This document shows positions 24,718 through 36,700 of a stretch of 64,000 nucleotides of DNA, in pieces. The notes beneath the pieces were generated by a model. The model had not been told where the DNA came from. It searched no databases and was given only the letters and a program-made list of their open reading frames with translations. Origin of the DNA: Brugia malayi (taxonomy: Eukaryota > Nematoda > Chromadorea > Rhabditida > Onchocercidae); the NCBI RefSeq assembly GCF_000002995.4, contig NW_025062479.1:8175721-8239720 (forward strand). Direction: 5' to 3'. Position numbers and translations under genes: made by a program. Position 1 is the first letter of the stretch; every line of letters starts with the position of its first letter.

Positions 24718-27700
24718 TCATGAAATTGCATGCAAGAACAACTGAAAAATGCGAAACATTAAAAGTAAAATACCTGCAGAGGATGAAGGAGCACTGCGAT
24801 GAAGTGTTGTTCGCGTAATGTTACCTTCCACATCCACAGTTTCAAATTGTTCTTCTCGTTCCAAATCACGTAAGCGATGCTCATTTTCCGTTCCAGTAAA
24901 TTGTACATGACTAATAACTGGATCAGTGACACGAGTCAGAACCTTTCTTGAGATTATTTCTGTTGAACCATCTTCGTTGATTTGCATCGTTTCAAACGTT
25001 GTTAGCGTGGTCGGATAATCATGAAGCACAGTGTCCAAATCACCAGCTAACGAATCTTTTTCTTCCTGGTCTTGATATATACTCACCGTATCATCACTCA
25101 ATAGTGTTTGCCTATCCTTACTTACTTCTCGCATGGCAACCTCTTCCTGCATAAAATCTTTGTCTTGCGGAATTATTTCAAGAGAATCATGCATCCCTTC
25201 ATGCACTTTTTCAATGACTTCATATTCAGTTAAATAACGTTCATCTATTAAATCGCTCTGTGGTGGGGCATTAATTTCTAAAGAATCAATGCTTGTTCCC
25301 ATCGCTTCTGGAATAAAATTTTCGAAATCCCTTTCAATGCTATCGGTTGGTGAAGCTAATGGTGTTGCCACTTGGATATCTTCTTCAACTGGTATTGCTT
25401 TTATATCCGAAATGGAATCCTGTTCTTCTTCGTCATCGTCTCTTATACTCATCTCTTCGACCTCCGACTCTTCACGTATATCGGATAGTATCATTGCTTC
25501 ATCTTGTTGGGAACCTTCGACTATGACCTCTTGTTCCAGTCGTTCAAATTCGGCTAAGGAACTTGTTGAACCATCAGCTGTTTTCAATTTCCCGGCTACG
25601 TACAGCTCAGCTTCACTTCCACTAAGACTTGATTCACCTTTGTTTAATACATCTCGCTCGATTCGTTCAAATTCCTGCAAACTCGTTTCGGAGACATTGT
25701 CGCTTGAAACCGTTTTGTATTTCCCAACTGTTACACTGATATCTGTTCCCTGGCCATTTAAAGACGCACTTCTTTCATTTAACGAATCCGCTTCTTCCGG
25801 CTCTTCATGCAGTGTCTCTAACTCCACTTCTACTGGATTTACTTGTCCGTTTTCCATATACATTGGATACTCATCAGATAATGACAATGCAGTTTGCTTA
25901 GCTGATCCCACTTCCTGATTCTTTTCTATCCATGACATTTTCAACTCTGGTGTAAGTCGTTCAAGAAATGTTTGTGGTTCATCATGTGAACCTTTTCGAG
26001 AGCTGGTGCTGCTTCGACGTGATGTGCTATATTTCTTACCACTGCTTCCACTTTTAACTGATATTTTATCAAGAGAATCTAATGAATCAGATTCGGTATA
26101 TAAAATTGCTTCGGAGGACAATGCAACATCTGCAATTTCATCTTCTTCGATCCTATGAACAATACTCGTTTTATTTTCAGTAGATAGATATGAATATTGT
26201 GGGAAACATTCTTTTTCAAAATCCATTGCTTTTTCATGCACTGATTCCTGAAAGGTTGTAAAATTAGGTACTTCTTGTTTCCATGACGAAAATACCTGAT
26301 CAGCATCGTCTCCTGGAGCTTCTATAATAGAGTCAAGAACTTTAATTTCCGCTAAGCCATCGACAACTTTCCTGGAGTAATCAGATGCAATAGCAACAGC
26401 AATACTTTCATCCTCATCACTGAAACCCGGAGGAACTGGGGAAACAGGTCGTCCAGGATCCATATCTGGAGCGAGTAGAATACCACTAGTTGTTAGCAGT
26501 AAGCCTTCTCCCATATCATCCTCATCTTCAACAGATACAAGTTCTATATCAGGCACATCTCGACTAGAACGTTCTGGATCAATAACTCTACTTTCTTGCC
26601 TACTTGGTTCTTGTTCTTCATCCTGAGATGCAGTAAAAAGACGATCAGACTGTACTGGTGAGAGAATTGCAATCGGTGTAGCACTTTCTCTACACTCATC
26701 ACTCATTACTGACAATCTACTGCTAGCTTCGCTAGTTGCTGTAGTGTACTCAGATTCCTGAGAATGATAGCCAGGAGCTGTTTCGAAAGTGTCCTCTTGG
26801 GATGTAAGGCATGTATCATAACCATCTCTTGATGTAGCCGTTGCCGTCTTATAGGTGGATTCACTACGTGATAAGCTTTCTATTGCTTTCACGTCATCAA
26901 CCATTACTGTTGTCTGTATATTAAGCTCTTCCTCATTTCTTTCATATTCCTTAAGTAAACTATTGCATCCTTCTACGTGTCTTTTTAACTTCCTCGTTTC
27001 TTCTGCAAACGTTTCTAACTTCTTCTTTAAATCACATTCATAGTCCGCTTCATGTTCATGTTCAACTTGGGGTACACTCTTTTCAGCAGCAGTTCTTTCC
27101 TCGCTGGGCGGTGATTTATTACTGCAATGTTTTCCAATCAAGGAATTTACGCTGCAATTACTCTGCTCACTTACATTGCTCCTGCTGACTGTTTCACCTA
27201 GTTTCCCCTTGCTTTCGCCAACTAAATAACCCGCATTCACTTCTAAATCAATGACATGAGTAATTTTTGTTTCCTTATCCGTTTCAAATGATCCTTTAGC
27301 AATATTTTGCCTTGCTAATGGCGCTTTTGTCAGCGTCAATGATTCCTCAAAAACAAACTCTGAAGTAGATTCAGCTATCGTTTTCATTTTTCTCCCATTA
27401 TTACTATTTCTTACGCTCTTTATTTCATACACATCCTTTTTTGTTTCTAAATATTCTCCTACTGAATGACTTAATTTGTTAATGAAAATCTCTTCTTCGA
27501 TCTTTTTTTGAGGAACAACTGCAGTTTCTTCTAGTGATTTAGTTCTTTTTTCCACCTTTTGCAATGATTCAATCTGAGTATCCTCTGCATAATTTAAGAA
27601 CACTGATGCAAAAAACGATGAAGATGCGCCTTTCTCCACTTCTTTCTTTCTTGATAACGTAAACTTCTGACAGTTTTGTTGTCCAGCAGAGTATCTATCA

Positions 27701-30700
27701 AAAGCACTCGAAAGGGTTATATTTTGTTCATTTTTCAGTTGAACAGTACTTTTTTCTTTTGCTGCTAATTCCAGTTGCCTTCTTGAAAAAGTTTTCTCGC
27801 TTGTGTCGCCGTCTGCTTGTTGCCAAAGCGCGCCAGTTACTTCATCGTAAATTACTTTTACATTATTTCGTTCCACAATAGCTTCTGCACTTGAAATAAC
27901 TGAGGCGTTTATGTGTCCTTCTAATTCCCCATAATGAGATATCTTTTCCTCCCTTTTTTTCTTCTCCATACTATTGTCGGCAACATCAAATGAAGCACTT
28001 CTGAGAAAACTTTTCTGACCTTCGACCACCTGAACTGTTTCTAGAGATCGGGAAACTGATGAAACTCCTGAAGCTTCAAGAATACTTGTTGCTCCACTTC
28101 TCGATGCTTCAGCAGAAGCAAAGAAATCTTTAAAGGATTCCTTTCCTACCGAGGTTACTTTCTCTATTACAGAAAACCTATTAGGTCTTTCAGAGTAACT
28201 TAATGATTTGTCTTCTTTTTGCACTTTTTCATCGCTTAAGAAAAAATCAGTAAACTGATATCTATCAGATTCTTTTGCAAAAATCTGAACATTTTTCCTT
28301 TGCTGGGGAATTATTGAACAAATTTCGATAGTATCTAGAAATGCCTCTGAAGCTATGTTTCTCGGTTCCTCTCTCGACAGCTCACACCAACTTGAAGTAA
28401 TCTTTTTATTAGAAATATCTCTCTCCAGTTCGCCTTTTTCAAATGAAGTCATTAATTCATGTTTAGTAATCAACTGTTCAGAGGATCTTTTTAATAAGCA
28501 CGACTTCTTATCATTTCCAGCAGGCTGTTGAGGCATCATACCATCGCTACTGTAAATTTTTAATTTTTCAAGGTTCTGTGCCATTTCTGCTTTTTCATTT
28601 AACTCCTGATCACCTTCCATGGTTATTAATCTCTTCTCATACTCCTTTTGATTATTCATCATCGCTAATGCTTTTGCATCAACATTTTCTAATTTCTCAT
28701 CTCTGCTTAGCTCTGATATTTGCCGTCTCTGAATGGTAAGATCTTCTTGACTTTCTTTTTCAGCTCCTAGCCATTTTTGTGTGGTCGTTGACTCCACTGC
28801 AGTGATTTCAGAAGACTTCATGTGATATTCCTTTGGTTCAAAACGATGTATGAAGAATGATTCACTTTCCTCTTTATCTGTTCTAGGTATCTTAATTACA
28901 AATCCTTTATTGTGATCAAATGTTACCTTTTCTGCTTTCACCGCTGATTCTCCCATCAGTCCCTTCATTTTCAGTTTTTCTGAAGTCATTTCAAATCCGT
29001 CTGTTAGTTTTTCCCATTTCATAGACTCGAACCTTGCAGAACTTTTATTGCTATCGCCATTTAGCTTAATGCTTGAATCTTTACATTTTTTTGCTATACT
29101 TCCAGTTACTCTTTCTTCCGTTATAACATTAAGTGTATCGTCGCTAGGGTATGTTATTACTTGCTCCATGTAGGAAGATTTTTGTTTTTGTACTTCTGTT
29201 TCCGCATCAGTGTCATCTTTTTCTTCTAAAGCCCATGATATATCAACAGTTAGTTCATAAGGATACTTATCTTCTGCTGAGGATTTCGTTCTTTCGTCCA
29301 TACGTGATTTATGATCCATGATTAGATGACTTTTTCCGTCCAAGTCAACTTCATAAGATGTTCCTTCTTCTGTCACCAATTCAGCTAAACTTTTCTCTTT
29401 ACTTCCTGCCATTCCAGTCTTTAGCGTCACTCCTTCTTCTACACTTTTGATCGATGGTACCATCGGTTGAAATTCATTATTTTCTGGCACTTCTTTCCTC
29501 ATGTTTTCCTTAAAAAATGTCCCTATTTGCATATTTTCGTCAACGCTTTCTATTAAAACTTCATTCCCACAATTCTTTTGAGATATCTTTTCCAGAAATG
29601 AAGTATCCATTTGCATATCTGAAGAGATAAAAACAGCATTCTGGTCAGCTGAAGATTGGAAATGCATATTTATCAAAGGTTCCCGATCTAAAGTCTCAAC
29701 TGCAAATGATCCAGTTATTCTGCCTATTCTCTCTTCTTCATCTTTTAGTACTGGTTCATTCAGATTCTTAGCTGGGTCATAAACAATTTCTTTTTTGATA
29801 ATTCCTTCTTCTGCTACCATTCCTTGCATCACTGCAGCTTCAACATACTGCCTAGTAGTTATTAACGGCATAAGCTGTAGATGATCTGTATCAGGAAGTT
29901 GTTCAATCGGTGTCTCTCTTATATCGCTTTTTACATCGTGATCACAAATTTTTGTTGTATCAAGAGTCGTCAATGTATCAGGTGTCAAAATAATTTCTTT
30001 AGCAACCGTTCCAGTTTCTTCTGCAAACTTCAAAAGCTTTTTTTCATCTGTCCACCGTTGTTCTTCCTCCACACATAATTCGTTTCTATCCTCCGCATCT
30101 GCATCGCTACTTGTCTTACTGTATTCCACATCCTTTATGTTATCCTTGTATTCTTGGACGTAATCCAAGAACGCACCAGGCTTATAAAATACTCTTTCAA
30201 AATCCTTCTTTTTCGGTGATCCTGATCTAGGTTGCTCGAATGCAGCAGTTATTGAGTAAAACTTGGATCGACTCTTTTCTTTAATCTTTTCAGTTCCTGC
30301 AACTGGTCTCAATCCTTTGCAAATGATGCTTTGTTCTGATTGATGCATCACCAAATTTTCCACATCTCCCTGTATTTTTATTAGAGATTCCTGCATTTGT
30401 TGCGGTGTGATTTCTTCTTTGCTCAATCTCACAGTTTCCTTTTCTTTCGTCGGTAGTTGTTCTGTTGTCAAGTTAGATATTAACTTACCCATTTTTTGTA
30501 AATCTCTGCTTTCTGTCTTCAATTGCTCAATTCCAGTTGTATCATCTGTTCCATGTAGCGGATCAGCAAATACCAAATCTGCAAACGAAACATCACTTGA
30601 AAACAGCATGTCACTTTGAAATGGTCCTGTGTCTATACATTCTTCCTTGTTTTTCGTTGCTGCAAATTCAGTAGTTCGTTGTCTATCTTCTATTTCAGAT

Positions 30701-33700
30701 TGTATTTTTAGCAAAAATGCTTCCTCATCCCTAGCACTTCCTTTCACTTCAGCTATACCACTAGAAATTTCTCTGGAAAATCCAGTTTCCTTATAGTTCC
30801 AAGAACCAATAACATCTGGGGATTCTCCTACAATCTGTCCTTTAACAAGTTCCTTAGCGAATTCAACGCTATCCCGTTTATCACCCTTCATCTCTTCTAC
30901 AAATTTCTGAGATACCACTCTTCCAAATTTTATTCCTTCAGATTTCATATTCTTTGAGATTTCTTCCTTGAATACTTTTACTTTAAATCCTTCAGAGTGT
31001 TCCATCTCCGATTGCTGATTCTCAATATCTTTTTGTAAAGTGCAAGCACTTTCCTCAGATTCTCTTTCATTAAAGGGTAAGTGCTTCTTTTCTCCTGCTT
31101 GCGGTACCGCATATTTTTGTTCTTTTCCATGAACTACTGTAAGTTTTTCCTCCTTTACTAATTCTTTAAGTAGTGAAGCACCGCATTCCTGCTGTAAAAT
31201 ATCTTCGGATTTTCGGGCTCCGGTTCCCTCCAGATTTTTTCTAAACATCTCTACCGAAGTATCAGGATATTCGCTTTCATTCCTTAAGGGCTTTTTACAT
31301 TCTCCTATAATTATTTCTTCGGCTACTGAGATATCGTAGCTCTGGGAAAAATGACACTCCGAGACCATACTCTCAAATTGTTTCGTTTCTGTTTCCTCGA
31401 GATCTTTCTTCATAAAAGATTGATGTTGTACGTTTTCCAGCGGTTGCAAAATTTCATGTTCAGACACTGTTGTTTTGTATATCTCAACAAGCCTATTTTC
31501 TCTTTCCACAGCTGGTACAACTGTATGGTCAGCACATTCCTGTTTCAAACACTCTATTGCTGGTGCTTTAGCAAGAAGTGTAACTTGTTCTTTTGTACAA
31601 ACATCTCCTTTTGTTACCCTATCATTGCTTTCCACGGGATTTCTCTCTTCACTCACATCATTAACCATAGACTGCATCCACTCTAGAACGACCCGTCTAG
31701 TCTCAGAAGAAGGTGTTTCGCTAACCATCTGCATATCTTTATCACCTCCATCGACACCACGGACCTCTGACATTCGGAATTTAGCAAGAACAATAGGTAC
31801 TGCTACTTCTGTTGCATTCCTCGCAGACTTCACCACTTTTGATTGGAGATGTTCACTTTCTGAGTCTGTCACGTACACGTTTCCATATTGCTTCATGGGT
31901 TCATCAGCTTCACACTTAGCATTCCAAGATGAAACAGGTTTTTCTTTAATCGATGCAAATTCATACCCTGAGATAGCGTAGTCCCCAAGAATCTTTTCAC
32001 CCTGCATAATATCTTCGAACGATTCTCCTTCAGTTTCTTCCAAATCTCCCATCCTGCATAACACATCCACAGCTTTCTGCAGGTCTCTCCAGCTCTCCAT
32101 TTCAGTATGCCCTTTTGTAGTTCCTTTGTTACATATCATTGCACCGCGTTCTCCCAGAATCTCTCTGTCTGATATATTATCATCGAAAGGTCCGCCTTCA
32201 GTTTCTACCAAATCTTCCGTTTCACGTAATTGATCCACAGTTTCTGACTCTGCCGGAGACTTCATATCGAGTACATGTTTTTCCTCTGTAGTTGGTGTTT
32301 TAGATATTACGGAACCGTATTCCTCGAAATTCCTTTCATCAGGTATAATATCATCGAGCGATTTTGTTTCAGTTTCTACCAATTCGTGAGTTTTAGTTAT
32401 CCGATCCACAATTTCTGACTCTGCCGGAGATTTCATATCGAGTACATGTTTTTCCTCTGTAGTTGGTGTTTTAGATATTACGGAACCGTATTCCTCGAAA
32501 TTCCTTTCATCAGGTATAATATCTTCGAGCGATTTTGTTTCAGTTTCTACCAAATCTTCCGTTTTACGTAATTGATCCACAGTTTCTGACTCTGCCGGAG
32601 ATTTCATATCAGTTACATGTTTTTCCTCTGTAGTTGGTGTTTTAGATATTACGGAACCGTATTCCTCGAAATTCCTTTCATCAGGTATAATATCTTCGAG
32701 CGATTTTGTTTCAGTTTCTACCAAATCTTCCGTTTTACGTAATTGATCCACAGTTTCTGACTCTGCCGGAGATTTCATATCAGTTACATGTTTTTCCTCT
32801 GTAGTTGGTGTTTTAGATATTACGGAACCGTATTCCTCGAAATTCCTTTCATCAGGTATAATATCTTCGAGCGATTTTGTTTCAGTTTCTACCAAATCTT
32901 CCGTTTTACGTAATTGATCCACAGTTTCTGACTCTGCCGGAGATTTCATATCAGTTACATGTTTTTCCTCTGTAGTTGGTGTTTTAGATATTACGGAACC
33001 GTATTCCTCGAAATTCCTTTCATCAGGTATAATATCTTCGAGCGATTTTGTTTCAGTTTCTACCAAATCGTGAGTTTTAGTTATCCGATCAACAACTTCT
33101 GACTCTACCGGAGATTTCATATCGAGTACATGTTTTTCCTCTGTAGTTGGTGTTTTAGATATTACGGAACCGTATTCCTCGAAATTCCTTTCATCAGGTA
33201 TAATATCTTCGAGCGATTTTGTTTCAGTTTCTACCAAATCTTCCGTTTTACGTAATTGATCCACAATTTCTGACTCTGCCGGAGATTTCATATCAGTTAC
33301 ATGTTTTTCCTCTGTAGTTAGTGTTTTAGATATTACGGAACCGTATTCCTCGAAATTCCTTTCATCAGGTATAATATCTTCGAGCGATTTTGTTTCAGTT
33401 TCTACCAAATCGTGAGTTTTAGTTATCCGATCAACAACTTCTGACTCTGCCGGAGATTTCATATCAGTTACATGTTTTTCCTCTGTAGTTGGTGTTTTAG
33501 ATATTACGGAACCGTATTCCTCGAAATTCCTTTCATCAGGTATAATATCTTCGAGCGATTTTGTTTCAGTTTCTACCAAATCGTGAGTTTTAGTTATCCG
33601 ATCAACAACTTCTGACTCTACCGGAGATTTCATATCGAGTACATGTTTTTCCTGTGTAATTGGTGTTTTAGATATTACGGAACCGTATTCCTCGAAATTC

Positions 33701-36700
33701 CTTTCATCAGGTATAATATCTTCGAGCGATTTTGTTTCAGTTTCTACCAAATCGTGAGTTTTAGTTATCCGATCAACAACTTCTGACTCTGCCGGAGATT
33801 TCATATCAGTTACATGTTTTTCCTCTGTAGTTGGTGTTTTAGATATTACGGAACCGTATTCCTCGAAATTCCTTTCATCAGGTATAATATCTTCGAGCGA
33901 TTTTGTTTCAGTTTCTACCAAATCGTGAGTTTTAGTTATCCGATCAACAACTTCTGACTCTGCCGGAGATTTCATATCAGTTACATGTTTTTCCTCTGTA
34001 GTTGGTGTTTTAGATATTACGGAACCGTATTCCTCGAAATTCCTTTCATCAGGTATAATATCTTCGAGCGATTTTGTTTCAGTTTCTACCAAATCTTCCG
34101 TTTTACGTAATTGATCCACAGTTTCTGACTCTGCCGGAGATTTCATATCAGTTACATGTTTTTCCTGTGTAATTGGTGTTTTAGATATTACGGAACCGTA
34201 TTCCTCGAAATTCCTTTCATCAGGTATAATATCTTCGAGCGATTTTGTTTCAGTTTCTACCAAATCGTGAGTTTTAGTTATCCGATCAACAACTTCTGAC
34301 TCTGCCGGAGATTTCATATCAGTTACATGTTTTTCCTCTGTAGTTGGTGTTTTAGATATTACGGAACCGTATTCCTCGAAATTCCTTTCATCAGGTATAA
34401 TATCTTCGAGCGATTTTGTTTCAGTTTCTACCAAATCTTCCGTTTTACGTAATTGATCCACAGTTTCTGACTCCGCCGGAGATTTCATATCGAGTACATG
34501 TTTTTCCTGTGTAATTGGTGTTTTAGATATTACGGAACCGTATTCCTCGAAATTCCTTTCATCAGGTATAATATCTTCGAGCGATTTTGTTTCAGTTTCT
34601 ACCAAATCGTGAGTTTTAGTTATCCGATCAACAACTTCTGACTCTGCCGGAGATTTCATATCAGTTACATGTTTTTCCTCTGTAGTTGGTGTTTTAGATA
34701 TTACGGAACCGTATTCCTCGAAATTCCTTTCATCAGGTATAATATCTTCGAGCGATTTTGTTTCAGTTTCTACCAAATCTTCCGTTTTACGTAATTGATC
34801 CACAGTTTCTGACTCCGCCGGAGATTTCATATCGAGTACATGTTTTTCCTCTGTAGTTGGTGTTATAGATATTACGGAACCGTATTCCTCGAAATTCCTT
34901 TCATCAGGTATAATATCTTCGAGCGATTTTGTTTCAGTTTCTACCAAATCGTGAGTTTTAGTTATCCGATCAACAACTTCTGACTCTGCCGGAGATTTCA
35001 TATCAGTTACATGTTTTTCCTCTGTAGTTGGTGTTTTAGATATTACGGAACCGTATTCCTCGAAATTCCTTTCATCAGGTATAATATCTTCGAGCGATTT
35101 TGTTTCAGTTTCTACCAAATCGTGAGTTTTAGTTATCCGATCAACAACTTCTGACTCTACCGGAGATTTCATATCGAGTACATGTTTTTCCTGTGTAATT
35201 GGTGTTTTAGATATTACGGAACCGTATTCCTCGAAATTCCTTTCATCAGGTATAATATCTTCGAGCGATTTTGTTTCAGTTTCAACCAAATCGTGAGTTT
35301 TAGTTATCCGATCAACAACTTCTGACTCTGCCGGAGATTTCATATCAGTTACATGTTTTTCCTCTGTAGTTGGTGTTTTAGATATTACGGAACCGTATTC
35401 CTCGAAATTCCTTTCATCAGGTATAATATCTTCGAGCGATTTTGTTTCAGTTTCTACCAAATCGTGAGTTTTAGTTATCCGATCAACAACTTCTGACTCT
35501 ACCGGAGATTTCATATCGAGTACATGTTTTTCCTGTGTAATTGGTGTTTTAGATATTACGGAACCGTATTCCTCGAAATTCCTTTCATCAGGTATAATAT
35601 CTTCGAGCGATTTTGTTTCAGTTTCTACCAAATCTTCCGTTTTACGTAATTGATCCACAGTTTCTGACTCCGCCGGAGATTTCATATCGAGTACATGTTT
35701 TTCCTGTGTAATTGGTGTTTTAGATATTACGGAACCGTATTCCTCGAAATTCCTTTCATCAGGTATAATATCTTCGAGCGATTTTGTTTCAGTTTCTACC
35801 AAATCGTGAGTTTTAGTTATCCGATCAACAACTTCTGACTCTGCCGGAGATTTCATATCAGTTACATGTTTTTCCTCTGTAGTTGGTGTTTTAGATATTA
35901 CGGAACCGTATTCCTCGAAATTCCTTTCATCAGGTATAATATCTTCGAGCGATTTTGTTTCAGTTTCTACCAAATCTTCCGTTTTACGTAATTGATCCAC
36001 AATTTCTGACTCTGCCGGAGATTTCATATCGAGTACATGTTTTTCCTCTGTAGTTGGTGTTTTAGATATTACGGAACCGTATTCCTCGACTCTTTCATCA
36101 GGTATAATAATATTTTCGAACAGTCTTACTTTTTTTACCTCAACTTCAAGATCGTTTGCAGGGTTTTCTGATTCTGTTCCATATGTTGTTGTAAGTTTTT
36201 TTACACTGAACATTTTATCTTCTAGTTCAGAATCTGCTAAACTCTGCTGATGTTTTTCCATAACGCATTCATAGGCAGATGCAATTTCTATTGTTGCTAA
36301 AGCCGCAGGAATGGTAATCACACTTGTTGAAGCTATGCCCATCTTTTCGGCGAGGCTAAAAAATCCGTCTTCAGAAGTTTCACTGCTTTCAAAGGTGCCT
36401 TCAATCTCAATTCCATGCTGTTTCAAATCTCCTTGCTTTGTGATTTCAGATATTATTAGATCTGGATGAATATTTAACGTTTCGTATTGCATTGTATTAG
36501 CGTCTTGTCCATGCTTCATTGAAACAATGCTTTCTAACACCAGTTCAGGTGGTCTTAACCCAGCTTCTTTTAGGTCTTTTAATTCAGGTTGCTCAATATA
36601 AACTCTTTCACTAATTGTTTCGTGCCTATCATTTTCAGATACAATGGGCTTTTCTTCCATATTCTGTCGTTCTGCAATTGATATCTCTTCAACACTTTTT

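Noticed and set aside
25289..25918. 209-codon plus-strand ORF opposite the giant exon
   Set aside because: It is a Ser-rich shadow of the Asp/Glu/Ser-rich minus-strand coding sequence. It has no independent evidence.
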